From NCBI GenBank assembly GCA_044220635.1, contig JBGAQP010000005.1, positions 94,944 to 158,943 of the forward strand: DNA of 64,000 nt, read 5' to 3'. How positions within the stretch are numbered: the stretch's first letter is position 1; each line of letters starts with the position of its first letter. Below, one piece after another: positions 33,661 through 41,817 of the stretch. The DNA comes from JBGAQP01 sp044220635. Its GTDB lineage: Bacteria > Pseudomonadota > Gammaproteobacteria > Burkholderiales > Usitatibacteraceae. The notes beneath the pieces were generated by a model. The model saw nothing but the letters and a program-made list of their open reading frames with translations. It made no database searches and was not told the DNA's origin. Made by a program: the position numbers and the translations under genes.

Positions 33661-34677
33661 ATGAAGGTCTACTACGACAAGGACGCCGACCTCTCCCTCG
33701 TGAAGGGCAAGAAGGTCACCATCATCGGCTACGGCTCGCAGGGCCACGCGCACGCGCAGAACCTGAAGGACTCCGGGGTGAAGGTCACCGTGGGGCTGCG
33801 GCCGGCAGGCGCCTCCTGGGAGAAGGCGAAGAAGGCGAAGCTCGCGGTGAAGGACGTGGGCGAGGCGGTGAAGGGCGCCGACATCGTCATGATCCTGCTC
33901 CCGGACGAGAACCACGCCGCGGTCTACCGCGAGCAGGTCGAGCCCCACATCAAGAAGGGGGCGGCGCTCGCCTTCGCGCACGGCTTCAACATCCACTTCC
34001 GCCAGATCCAGCCGCGCGCCGACCTCGACGTGATCATGATCGCCCCCAAGGGCCCCGGCCACCTCGTGCGCTCGACCTATGTCCAGGGCGGGGGCGTTCC
34101 CTGCCTCATCGCGATCCACCAGGACGCCTCGCGCAAGGCCAAGGACCTCGCGCTTTCCTACGCGTGCGCGATCGGCGGCACGCGCGGCGGCGTGATCGAG
34201 ACCAACTTCCGGGAAGAGACCGAAACGGACCTCTTCGGCGAGCAGACGGTGCTCTGCGGCGGGATCGTGGAGCTCATCAAGGCGGGCTACGAGACGCTGG
34301 TCGAGGCCGGCTACGCCCCCGAGATGGCCTATTTCGAGTGCCTGCACGAAACCAAGCTCATCGTCGACCTCATCTACGAGGGCGGCATCGCCAACATGAA
34401 CTACTCGATCTCGAACAACGCCGAGTACGGCGAGTACGTGACCGGCCCGAAGGTGATCGGCCCCGAGGCGAAGCAGGCGATGAGGGAGGCGCTCGCGCGC
34501 ATCCAGTCGGGCGAGTACGCGCGCGACTTCATCCTCGAGAACCGCGCGGGCGCGCCGATGCTGCTCGCGCGCCGGCGCCTGCTCGCGGAGCATCCCATCG
34601 AGCAGGTGGGCGAGAAGCTGCGCGCGATGATGCCCTGGATCCGCAAGAACAAGCTGGTCGACCAGAGCCGCAACTAG
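33661..34677 (+). CDS. ilvC: Ketol-acid reductoisomerase
   Basis: A 338-residue class I enzyme that isomerises and reduces acetolactate with NADPH. The N-terminal Rossmann fold has IIGYGSQGHAHAQNLKDSGVKVTVGLRP; the second domain has APKGPGHLVRSTY, E-x-x-x-E metal ligands in TNFREETETDLFGEQTVLCGG, and ISNNAEYGEY near the end. Size is that of the short bacterial form. It is the third ilv gene; psd starts three bases after its stop. Confidence 0.98.
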   Translation: MKVYYDKDADLSLVKGKKVTIIGYGSQGHAHAQNLKDSGVKVTVGLRPAGASWEKAKKAKLAVKDVGEAVKGADIVMILLPDENHAAVYREQVEPHIKKGAALAFAHGFNIHFRQIQPRADLDVIMIAPKGPGHLVRSTYVQGGGVPCLIAIHQDASRKAKDLALSYACAIGGTRGGVIETNFREETETDLFGEQTVLCGGIVELIKAGYETLVEAGYAPEMAYFECLHETKLIVDLIYEGGIANMNYSISNNAEYGEYVTGPKVIGPEAKQAMREALARIQSGEYARDFILENRAGAPMLLARRRLLAEHPIEQVGEKLRAMMPWIRKNKLVDQSRN

Positions 34678-34680
34678 CGC

Positions 34681-35346
34681 ATGCCGCCGTACCCGCACCC
34701 GATCGTCGCGCGCGAGGGCTGGCCCTTCCTGGCGGCGGCGATCGTCGTCGCCGCGGCCGTGACGGCCTTCGCCGGATGGTGGTCAATCCCCTTCTGGATC
34801 GTCGCGCTCTTCGTCCTGCAGTTCTTCCGCGACCCGCCGCGCGAGATTCCCGCGGGCGAGCGCCTGGTGCTCGCCCCGGCCGACGGGCGCATCGTCCAGG
34901 TGGGCGCGGCGCGCGACGACTACCTCGGGCGCGAGGCGCTCAAGCTCAGCGTCTTCATGAACGTCTTCAACGTCCACTCCAACCGCTCGCCGGTCGCGGC
35001 GGCGGTGGAGAACGTCTGGTACTTCCCGGGCCGTTTCGTGAACGCCGACCTCGACAAGGCCTCGTCCGACAACGAGCGCAACGCCGTGCACCTGCGCACC
35101 GCCTCGGGCGCGGACGTGACCTGCGTGCAGGTCGCGGGCCTCATCGCGCGGCGCATCCTCTGCTACGTCGGGCGGGGCGACCGGCTGGCGGCCGGGCAGC
35201 GTTTCGGCTTCATCCGCTTCGGGTCGCGCGTCGACGTCTACCTCCCGCCGGGCTCGGTGCCGCGCGTGGCGATCGGCGACAAGGTGAAGGCGGCCTCGAG
35301 CGTGCTCGCCGAGCTTCCCGGCCCCGGGGCGGGGGGGACGGGGTGA
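34681..35346 (+). CDS. psd: Phosphatidylserine decarboxylase proenzyme (short type)
   Basis: A 221-residue proenzyme that makes phosphatidylethanolamine from phosphatidylserine at the inner membrane. It is the short PSD-A (archaetidylserine-decarboxylase-like) form. The self-cleavage motif is FGSRVDVYLPPG, with the pyruvoyl-forming serine at residue 182. An N-terminal hydrophobic stretch (about 16-45) anchors it, followed by FFRDPPREIPAGERLVLAPADG. It is three bases after ilvC and overlaps pssA by four bases (GTGA), so the two successive phospholipid enzymes are translationally coupled and may be transcribed with ilvIHC. Confidence 0.95.
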   Translation: MPPYPHPIVAREGWPFLAAAIVVAAAVTAFAGWWSIPFWIVALFVLQFFRDPPREIPAGERLVLAPADGRIVQVGAARDDYLGREALKLSVFMNVFNVHSNRSPVAAAVENVWYFPGRFVNADLDKASSDNERNAVHLRTASGADVTCVQVAGLIARRILCYVGRGDRLAAGQRFGFIRFGSRVDVYLPPGSVPRVAIGDKVKAASSVLAELPGPGAGGTG

Positions 35347-36509
35347 GCGTGCGCTCGCCCAAGCGCCCGCGCCTGCTGATGGATCCCATCCGCAAGCGCG
35401 GCATCTACCTGCTGCCGAACCTCTTCACCACGCTCGCGCTCTTCGCCGGCTTCTACGCGATCGTGCAGGGCATGAACCACGATTTCGAGAAGGCCGCGGT
35501 GGCGATCTTCGTGGCGATGGTGCTCGACGGTCTCGACGGGCGGGTCGCCCGCCTGACGCGCACCCAGTCGGCCTTCGGGGCGGAATACGACAGCCTCGCG
35601 GACATGGTGTCCTTCGGCGCGGCCCCGGCGCTGGTGATGTACGAGTGGGCGCTGCGCGGCATGGGGCGCCTGGGCTGGATCGCGGCCTTCGTCTACTGCG
35701 TGGGGGCGGCGCTGCGCCTCGCGCGCTTCAACACGCAGCTCGCCGTGGCCGACAAGCGCTGGTTCACGGGGCTGCCGAGCCCGGCGGCCGCCGCCCTCGT
35801 CGCCGGGATGGTGTGGGTGCTCAACGACTACCAGGTGAAGGGCGGCGAGGTGAAGTGGTGGGCGGCGGCGCTCACGGTGTACGCGGGCGTCACGATGGTC
35901 TCGAACGTGAAGTTCTACAGCGGCAAGGACATCAACCTGCGCCGCGCCGTGCCCTTCTGGATGACGATCGTCATCGTCCTGGCGCTCCTGCTCATCTCGA
36001 TCGAGCCATCCCACGTGCTCTGGGGGCTGATGGTGGCCTACGGCGTGTCGGGATACGTCGGCTGGGTGGTGCAGCGCTGGCGCACGGAGGCGGCCCAGAA
36101 GCAGTTCCAGGGACTGCGCGACGCGATCGAGGAGGGCAACATCCTCGCGCTCGCCCGCATGCTCGACGAGACGCCTCCCGACACCGTGGTGGCGGCAGCC
36201 GGGCGCACCCCGCTCATGGTCGCCGTCGAGGAGACGAACCTGCCCGCCATCGAGCTGCTCGTGGCCCGCGGCGCCGCGGTCGACCGGCAGGACCAGCGGG
36301 GCATGACCGCGCTCGCGATCGCCGCGGAGATGGGCTTCCAGGAGGCGGTGGAGGCGCTGCTCGCGGCGGGTGCGGACCCCAACCTGCGCGACCTCTCGGG
36401 CGCCACCCCCCTCGACCTCGCCGAGGAGCACGGCGCCCACGACATCACCGCCACGCTGCTCGCCAACGGCGCGAAATCGGCCAAGGAGCTCGCGCCGCCG
36501 CAGCCCTGA
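35343..36509 (+). CDS. pssA: CDP-diacylglycerol-serine O-phosphatidyltransferase fused to ankyrin repeats
   Basis: A 388-residue protein. Residues about 18-250 are a CDP-alcohol phosphatidyltransferase: LPNLFTTLALFAGFYAIV, then the catalytic DG(x)2AR(x)8G(x)3D(x)3D motif seen as DGLDGRVARLTRTQSAFGAEYDSLAD (conserved acids only; positions about 64-89), and about six membrane helices. Residues about 255-380 are a soluble extension with three ankyrin-type repeats (GRTPLMVAVEETNLPAIELLVARGA, GMTALAIAAEMGFQ, GATPLDLAEEHG). The frame is continuous, with no sign of frameshift. GTG 35343 overlaps the psd stop. The extension is unusual; it may recruit partners to the enzyme at the cytoplasmic face. 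Confidence 0.9.
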   Translation: MSVRSPKRPRLLMDPIRKRGIYLLPNLFTTLALFAGFYAIVQGMNHDFEKAAVAIFVAMVLDGLDGRVARLTRTQSAFGAEYDSLADMVSFGAAPALVMYEWALRGMGRLGWIAAFVYCVGAALRLARFNTQLAVADKRWFTGLPSPAAAALVAGMVWVLNDYQVKGGEVKWWAAALTVYAGVTMVSNVKFYSGKDINLRRAVPFWMTIVIVLALLLISIEPSHVLWGLMVAYGVSGYVGWVVQRWRTEAAQKQFQGLRDAIEEGNILALARMLDETPPDTVVAAAGRTPLMVAVEETNLPAIELLVARGAAVDRQDQRGMTALAIAAEMGFQEAVEALLAAGADPNLRDLSGATPLDLAEEHGAHDITATLLANGAKSAKELAPPQP

Positions 36510-36523
36510 GGGCGGCGGTCCGG

Positions 36524-36553
36524 TTGCCAGGGCGCGGCGAGTCGGGCTATAGT
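36524..36553 (+). promoter_or_regulatory. Promoter of the leuA leader
   Basis: TTGCCA (36524-36529), an 18-base spacer and TATAGT (36548-36553): each hexamer has five of six consensus bases. The start would fall at 36559-36561, on or next to the ATG of the leucine-rich leader peptide. Confidence 0.65.
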
Positions 36554-36559
36554 TTCCGC

Positions 36560-36649
36560 ATGGATCCGAACGGCGAACGCCTTTCCCTCCTTCGCCTTCC
36601 CGCGGCGGGCCTGCTGGCACTCGGCCTGCTGCTGCGCCTCGCGCGCTAA
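36560..36649 (+). CDS. Leucine-rich leader peptide of leuA (putative attenuator)
   Basis: A 29-codon frame between pssA and leuA. Eleven of 29 residues are leucine, including a CTG-CTG-CTG run near the end and three CTT codons, a codon rare in this genome. It stops at TAA 36647-36649, 83 bases before leuA. The promoter spacing puts the transcript start at its ATG, so it may be translated without a 5' leader and without a Shine-Dalgarno. Context and composition fit ribosome-mediated control of leuA by leucyl-tRNA. The following segment contains a CCGCCC-N9-GGGCGG hairpin but no T-tract, so the mechanism may be translational or Rho-dependent. Confidence 0.6.
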   Translation: MDPNGERLSLLRLPAAGLLALGLLLRLAR

Positions 36650-36669
36650 ACACCCCACCCCCCATTCGA

Positions 36670-36716
36670 GCAGTCCATCCGCCGCCCGGCAGCGCGGGGC
36701 GGGGCAGTCCATCCGC
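36670..36716 (+). repeat. 13-bp direct repeat flanking a hairpin in the leuA leader
   Basis: GCAGTCCATCCGC occurs at 36670-36682 and again at 36704-36716. Between and overlapping them lies the CCGCCC-N9-GGGCGG inverted repeat (36682-36702). The loop contains AGCGCG, complementary to the last codons of the leader peptide (CGCGCT, 36642-36647), so alternative pairings are possible. Confidence 0.6.
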
Positions 36717-36732
36717 AATCCGGAGAACGACC

Positions 36733-38286
36733 ATGCAGGACCAGTTGATCATCTTCGACACGACCATGCGCGACGGCGAGCAGAGCCCGGGCGCTTCGAT
36801 GACGCGCGACGAGAAGGTCCGCATCGGCAAGCAGCTCGAGCGCCTGCGCGTGGACGTGATCGAGGCGGGCTTCGCCGCGGCGAGCCCGGGCGACTTCGAG
36901 GCGATCCAGGCGGTCGCCGAGGCCGTGAAGGACTCCACCGTGTGCTCGCTCGCGCGCGCCAACGAGAACGACATCCGGCGCGCGGGCGAGGCGATCCGCG
37001 GCGCCAACTCGGGCCGCGTGCACACCTTCATCGCCACGAGCCCCATCCACATGAAGCACAAGCTGCGCATGCAGCCCGACCAGGTGCTCGAGGCGGCGGT
37101 GCGCGCGGTGAAGCTCGCCCGGCAGTTCACCGACGACGTCGAGTTCTCCGCCGAGGACGCGGTGCGCTCCGACGTGGACTTCCTCTGCCGCGTGTTCGAG
37201 GCGGCGATCGCGGCGGGCGCGCGCACGATCAACGTGCCCGACACCGTCGGCTACAGCGTCCCGGAGCTCTGGGGAGATCTCTTCCGCCAGCTTCTCGAGC
37301 GCGTGCCCAATTCGGACCAGGCGGTCTGGTCCACGCACTGCCACAACGACCTCGGCATGGCGGTCGCCAACTCGCTCGCGGCGGTGCGCGCGGGCGCGCG
37401 CCAGGTCGAATGCACCGTCAACGGCCTGGGCGAGCGTGCCGGCAACGCCTCCCTGGAGGAAATCGTGATGGCCGTGCGCACGCGCTCCGACGTCTTCAGG
37501 CTGGAAACGCGCATCGACACCACGCAGATCGTGCCCGCGAGCAAGCTGGTGTCGACGATCACGGGCTACCCGGTGCAGCCCAACAAGGCCGTGGTGGGCG
37601 CCAATGCCTTCGCGCACGAGTCGGGCATCCACCAGGACGGGGTGCTCAAGCACCGCGAGACCTACGAGATCATGCGCGCGGCGGACGTGGGCTGGGGCGC
37701 GAACCGCCTCACGCTCGGCAAGCTCTCGGGGAGGAACGCGTTCAAGACACGGCTCACCGAGCTCGGCATCGCGCTCGCGTCCGAGGAGGCGCTCAACACC
37801 GCGTTCGCGAAGTTCAAGGAGCTCGCGGACAAGAAGCGCGAGATCTTCGACGAGGACATCCAGGCGCTCGTCTCCGACGAGGCGGTCACGCCCGAGCCGG
37901 AGCACTACAAGCTGGTGGCGCTCACCGCGCACTCCGAGACCGGCGAGTCGCCCTTCGCCCGCGTGGTGATCACCGAGGATGGCGCGGAGCGCCGCGCGGA
38001 GGCGCGCGGCGCGGGGCCCGTGGACGCCTCGTTCCAGGCGATCGAGGCGCTTGTGGCGAGCGGAACGGAGCTGCTGCTCTACTCGGTGAACAACATCACG
38101 ACCGGGACCGACTCGCAGGGCGAGGTGACGGTGCGCCTCACGAAGGGCGGCCGGGTGGTGAACGGCATGGGCTCGGACACCGACATCGTCGTGGCCTCGG
38201 CCAAGGCCTACATCAACGCGCTCAACAAGATGGCCGCGCGCGAGCGCATCAACCCGCAGTACGGGGCGGAGGCGCTCTCGCCCTGA
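36733..38286 (+). CDS. leuA: 2-isopropylmalate synthase
   Basis: A 517-residue enzyme that condenses acetyl-CoA with 2-oxoisovalerate, the first step dedicated to leucine. It has the TIM barrel with FDTTMRDGEQSPGASM (metal and substrate binding), HCHNDLGMAVANSLAAVRAGARQVECTVNGLGERAGN and HESGIHQDG. The C-terminal LeuA dimer domain (about 390-517) is the leucine-feedback site. ATG 36733 has GGAG about eight bases upstream. It is transcribed from its own promoter behind a leader peptide and not simply from the ilv operon. Confidence 0.97.
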   Translation: MQDQLIIFDTTMRDGEQSPGASMTRDEKVRIGKQLERLRVDVIEAGFAAASPGDFEAIQAVAEAVKDSTVCSLARANENDIRRAGEAIRGANSGRVHTFIATSPIHMKHKLRMQPDQVLEAAVRAVKLARQFTDDVEFSAEDAVRSDVDFLCRVFEAAIAAGARTINVPDTVGYSVPELWGDLFRQLLERVPNSDQAVWSTHCHNDLGMAVANSLAAVRAGARQVECTVNGLGERAGNASLEEIVMAVRTRSDVFRLETRIDTTQIVPASKLVSTITGYPVQPNKAVVGANAFAHESGIHQDGVLKHRETYEIMRAADVGWGANRLTLGKLSGRNAFKTRLTELGIALASEEALNTAFAKFKELADKKREIFDEDIQALVSDEAVTPEPEHYKLVALTAHSETGESPFARVVITEDGAERRAEARGAGPVDASFQAIEALVASGTELLLYSVNNITTGTDSQGEVTVRLTKGGRVVNGMGSDTDIVVASAKAYINALNKMAARERINPQYGAEALSP

Positions 38287-38320
38287 AAACGACGATGCCC
38301 GGCGGCGCCGGGCATCGTCG
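38286..38320 (-). terminator. Terminator for the HhH protein gene, convergent with leuA
   Basis: A perfect 13-bp stem CGACGATGCCCGG/CCGGGCATCGTCG with 5-base loop at 38290-38320. On the minus strand it is followed by TTTT. It may also stop leuA transcription. A second perfect GC-rich stem (38330-38358) lies between it and the HhH gene. Confidence 0.75.
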
Positions 38321-38362
38321 GTTCCGGGGCCGTCCGCGGGGTGGTCCCCCGCGGACGGTGGC

Positions 38363-38713
38363 TCAGCAGCCGCCCTTCTTCTTCTTGCCCTCGGCCGGCT
38401 TCGCCTCGGGCTGCTTGGCGATGATCTTGTCCTTGATGTCGTTGTAGACGTTCTCGGGGATGATCTTCTTGTCCACGAGTTCGTTCTTGCCCTTGTAGGG
38501 GCGGCCCTTCACGATCGCCTTCGCGCGCACGTCGCCGACGCCCTTGAGCGTGGCGAGCTCCTTCTCGGAGGCGGTGTTGATGTCCATCAGGGCCTCGGCC
38601 TTCGGGGCCGCGGCGGCCGGGGCGGCGGCCGGCTTCTTGGCTTCTTCCTTCGCGAATGCGGGCACGGCGAGCGCGGCGAGCGCGATCGCGCCGGCAGCGA
38701 GCAGCTTCTTCAT
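38363..38713 (-). CDS. Exported helix-hairpin-helix (ComEA-like) protein
   Basis: A 116-residue protein with a signal peptide (1-21), an Ala/Pro/Lys linker and one ComEA-type helix-hairpin-helix domain (DINTASEKELATLKGVGDVRAKAIVKGRPYKGKNEL), which binds DNA without sequence preference in competence proteins. The C-terminus is very basic and ends in KKKKGGC. ComEA-like proteins act in the periplasm in DNA uptake. No other competence gene is near, so a DNA-uptake role is likely by family but not shown. It ends at a strong terminator. Confidence 0.88.
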   Translation of the reverse strand: MKKLLAAGAIALAALAVPAFAKEEAKKPAAAPAAAAPKAEALMDINTASEKELATLKGVGDVRAKAIVKGRPYKGKNELVDKKIIPENVYNDIKDKIIAKQPEAKPAEGKKKKGGC

Positions 38714-38783
38714 GGAGTCTCCTTGGCGTGGATAATGGGGCGGATGCGGCGGCTATTGTAGCCACAATCGCGAGGCCGAGAGC

Positions 38784-39626
38784 GTGAACCCGGTTCCCGA
38801 CTTGGCCCTGCCCGACGGCACGCGCGTTGCGCGCCTCGGGCTGGGCACCTGGCACATGGGCGAGCGCCGCGCGAGCCGCGCCGCGGAGGTGGCCGCGCTC
38901 CAGCTCGGCATCGAGCTCGGCATGGGGCTCGTCGACACCGCGGAGATGTACGGCGAGGGCGGCGCGGAGGAAGTCGTCGCCGAGGCGATCCGCGGCCGGC
39001 GCGATCGCGTCTTCCTCGTGAGCAAGTTCTATCCGCACAACGCCTCGCGCAGGCGCCTGCGCGCCGCCTGCGAGGCTTCGCTCGGCCGGCTGGGCGTCGA
39101 GTCGATCGACCTCTACCTGCTGCACTGGCGCGGGGACGTGCCGTTCGCCGAGACCGTGGCGGAGCTCGAGCGCCTCGTGGACCGGGGCCTCGTGCGGCGA
39201 TGGGGCGTGTCCAACTTCGACGTCGCGGACCTCGAGGCGCTCGCCGCGGTCGCGGGCGGCACCCGCCTCGCGACGAACCAGGTCCTCTACAACCTCGCCC
39301 GGCGCGGCGTCGAGCACGACCTGCTCGCCTGGTGCCGCGAGCGCCGGATCCCGACCATGGCTTACTCCCCGATCGAGCAGGGCCGGATCCTCGCCCATGC
39401 GGCACTTGGCGCCGTCGCGAAGCGCCTGCGGGCCACCCCGGCGCAGGTCGCGCTCGCGTGGTGCCTTCGCCAGCCCGACGTGCTGGTCATCCCGAAAGCC
39501 TCGAACGCCGCGCACGTGCGCGAGAATCGTGCGGCCGCCTCGCTCGCCCTCGACGCGGAAGCGCTCGCGGCCCTCGATCGCGCCTTTCCGCCGCCGCGCG
39601 CGAAGCGCCCTCTGGAGATGCTCTGA
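38784..39626 (+). CDS. Aldo/keto reductase
   Basis: A 280-residue NAD(P)H-dependent oxidoreductase. The catalytic tetrad is visible: Asp and Tyr in GLVDTAEMYGEG, Lys in FLVSKFYP and His in LYLLHWRGDVPF. The cofactor region VIPKASNAAHVRENRAA is near the end. It resembles the YeaE/2,5-diketogluconate reductase-like group. The start is GTG 38784; no strong ribosome-binding site is seen. It is divergent from the ComEA-like gene and stands alone. Substrate unknown. Confidence 0.9.
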   Translation: MNPVPDLALPDGTRVARLGLGTWHMGERRASRAAEVAALQLGIELGMGLVDTAEMYGEGGAEEVVAEAIRGRRDRVFLVSKFYPHNASRRRLRAACEASLGRLGVESIDLYLLHWRGDVPFAETVAELERLVDRGLVRRWGVSNFDVADLEALAAVAGGTRLATNQVLYNLARRGVEHDLLAWCRERRIPTMAYSPIEQGRILAHAALGAVAKRLRATPAQVALAWCLRQPDVLVIPKASNAAHVRENRAAASLALDAEALAALDRAFPPPRAKRPLEML

Positions 39627-39845
39627 GCCGTCGCACCGCGGCGACAGGGGCAAAGCGCCACGATTCAGGGGCTTGGCCCGCGGGTCGCGACGCGGCGTTG
39701 CCCCGCGGCGACGAATCGGGCCCGGGCGGGGAACGCGGTGATCGGCCCCGAGGCCGCGCCAGCGCTCGCTTTGCGCGCATTTCGCTCGCTCTGGCACGGA
39801 TCGTGTATGCGCATGGCCTCGTTGATGCCGCGATGAGGAGATGCC

Positions 39846-40364
39846 ATGAAGTACGGAGAGAACCTGTTCGGGCGGCGGGACGTGCGCCCACCGCCGGCCG
39901 CGCAACCGGGAACGCCGGCGCACTCGCCCCCGGTCGCCACCGCCCCTGCGGGTCCGAGGCCTGCGGTACCCGCCGCGAACGCCGCCGCAGCCGAGCCCGC
40001 CGCCAAGCCCGACGAGCACGGCGGCGCCAAGCTGATCGTCGGGCCCAACATCAAGCTGCGGGGCGTGGAGATCGACGATTGCGACACGCTGGTCGTCGAG
40101 GGCCGGGTCGAGGCTACGATGTCGAGCCGCGCGATCCAGATCGCGGAGCACGGGTCGTTCAACGGCAAGGTGGACATCGACGTGGCGGAGGTGCGCGGCA
40201 CCTTCCAGGGCGAGATGACCGCCCGCAAGCGCCTCGTGATCCACGCCACGGGGCGCGTGGCGGGCAAGATCCGCTACGGCAAGGTGCTGGTGCAGGAGGG
40301 CGGGGAACTCACGGGCGAGGTCGCCGCCCTCTCCGAGGGCCCGCCGGACCTGAAGGTCGCCTAG
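39846..40364 (+). CDS. Bactofilin (polymer-forming cytoskeletal protein)
   Basis: A 172-residue protein with a Pro/Ala-rich disordered N-terminus (to about 60) and the bactofilin beta-helix domain (about 62-165): GGAKLIVGPNIKLRGVEIDDCDTLVVEGRVEATM, hydrophobic repeats about every 6 residues, ending KVLVQEGGELTGEV. Bactofilins polymerise without nucleotides and organise cell-wall or polar complexes. GAGGAG precedes ATG 39846. Convergent with purB (4-base overlap). The 219 bases upstream hold no gene. Confidence 0.92.
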   Translation: MKYGENLFGRRDVRPPPAAQPGTPAHSPPVATAPAGPRPAVPAANAAAAEPAAKPDEHGGAKLIVGPNIKLRGVEIDDCDTLVVEGRVEATMSSRAIQIAEHGSFNGKVDIDVAEVRGTFQGEMTARKRLVIHATGRVAGKIRYGKVLVQEGGELTGEVAALSEGPPDLKVA

Positions 40365-41728
40365 AGGCCGCGCGCGAGCCTGGCGGCGAGCCCCGTGTAG
40401 GTCGAGGGCGTGAGGGCGAGCAGGCGCGACTTCGCCTCCGGCGGGATCGCGAGCGCCTCGATGAACGCGTGCAGCTCCGCGGGCGCGATGCCGCCCTTGC
40501 CGCGGGTGAGGTCCTTGAGCTTCTCGTAGGAGCCCTCGATGCGGTGCGCGCGCATCACGGTCTGCACCGCCTCGGCGAGCACGTCCCAGCAATCCGCGAG
40601 GTCGGCGGCGATCCGCGCAGGGTCCGCCTCGAGCTTGCCGAGGCCCCGAAGGCAGGCGCCGTAGCCGAGCTGGCAATAGCCGAAGGCGACGCCGACGTTG
40701 CGAAGCACCGTCGAGTCGGTCAGGTCGCGCTGCCAGCGCGAGATCGGGAGCTTGGCCGACAGGTGGCCGAGGAGCGCGTTCGCGAGCCCGAGGTTGCCCT
40801 CGGAATTCTCGAAGTCGATCGGGTTCACCTTGTGGGGCATCGTCGAGGAGCCCACCTCGCCCGCCTTGACCTTCTGGCGGAAGTAGCCGAGCGAGATGTA
40901 GCCCCAGAGGTCGCGGTCGAGGTCGAGCAGGATCGTGTTGAGCCGCGCGATCGCGTCGAAGGCTTCCGCGAGCGCGTCGTGCGGCTCGATCTGGATCGTG
41001 AGCGGGTTGTAGCCGAGCCCGAGCCCGCTCACGAAGGACTCGGCGAACCGCGGCCAGTCCACGCCCGGGGCGGCCGCGACATGCGCGTTGAAGTTCCCGG
41101 TCGCGCCGTTCGCCTTGCCGAGGAACTCCACGGCGGCGAGCCGGCCGCGGGCGCGCTTGAGCCGCCAGGCCACGTTGGCCATCTCCTTGCCGAGCGTGGT
41201 GGGCGTGGCGGGCTGGCCGTGGGTGCGGGCGAGCATCGCCGTCTCGGCGTGGGCGCGGGCGAGCTCGCCGAGCCGCGCGAGGATCGCGTCCACGGCCGGC
41301 AGCAGCACGGCGTCGCGACCGCCCTTCACCATGAGGGCGTGCGCGAGGTTGTTGATGTCCTCCGAGGTGCAGGCGAAGTGGATGAACTCGGCGGCGGCCG
41401 CGAGTTCGGCGTTGCCCCGGAAGCGCTCCCGCATCCAGTACTCGACCGCCTTGACGTCGTGGTTCGTGGTCGCCTCGATCGCCTTGACCGCCTCGGCCTC
41501 CGCGAGGCCGAAGGCGGCCGCGGCGGCGTCGAGCTCGGCGATCGCCGCGGGGGACAAGGGCGGCAGCGCCGCGAACGCGGGCTCCGCGGCGAGCGCCTTG
41601 AGCCAGGCAATTTCGATGCGCACCCGGTGGCGGATCAGCGCGAACTCGCTGAAATGGTCCTGCAGCGCGCGCGTCTGGCTCGCGTAGCGCCCATCGAGGG
41701 GCGAGAGGGCGGTGAGAGGGGAGCTCAT
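40361..41728 (-). CDS. purB: Adenylosuccinate lyase
   Basis: A 455-residue member of the fumarase/aspartase superfamily acting twice in purine synthesis. The signature is SSTMPHKVNPIDFEN, with the mobile catalytic serine. Others are FACTSEDINNLAHALM and ARTHGQPATPTTLGKEMAN (catalytic His). The length fits the E. coli-type PurB (456). It stands alone, convergent with the bactofilin gene. Confidence 0.97.
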   Translation of the reverse strand: MSSPLTALSPLDGRYASQTRALQDHFSEFALIRHRVRIEIAWLKALAAEPAFAALPPLSPAAIAELDAAAAAFGLAEAEAVKAIEATTNHDVKAVEYWMRERFRGNAELAAAAEFIHFACTSEDINNLAHALMVKGGRDAVLLPAVDAILARLGELARAHAETAMLARTHGQPATPTTLGKEMANVAWRLKRARGRLAAVEFLGKANGATGNFNAHVAAAPGVDWPRFAESFVSGLGLGYNPLTIQIEPHDALAEAFDAIARLNTILLDLDRDLWGYISLGYFRQKVKAGEVGSSTMPHKVNPIDFENSEGNLGLANALLGHLSAKLPISRWQRDLTDSTVLRNVGVAFGYCQLGYGACLRGLGKLEADPARIAADLADCWDVLAEAVQTVMRAHRIEGSYEKLKDLTRGKGGIAPAELHAFIEALAIPPEAKSRLLALTPSTYTGLAARLARGL

Positions 41729-41817
41729 GCGCGCTTTCCGGCGGCGATCTTATCACGCGCCCCCGTGCCGGCCGTGCACGGCTGCTATACTCGGCCGCCG
41801 CCACCGCCGGAGGATCC

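Noticed and set aside
39792..39806. Second sigma-54-like site, TGGCACG-N4-GTGT, upstream of the bactofilin gene
   Set aside because: The -24 half is perfect but the -12 half lacks the GC dinucleotide that sigma-54 needs; no activator-type palindrome lies nearby.
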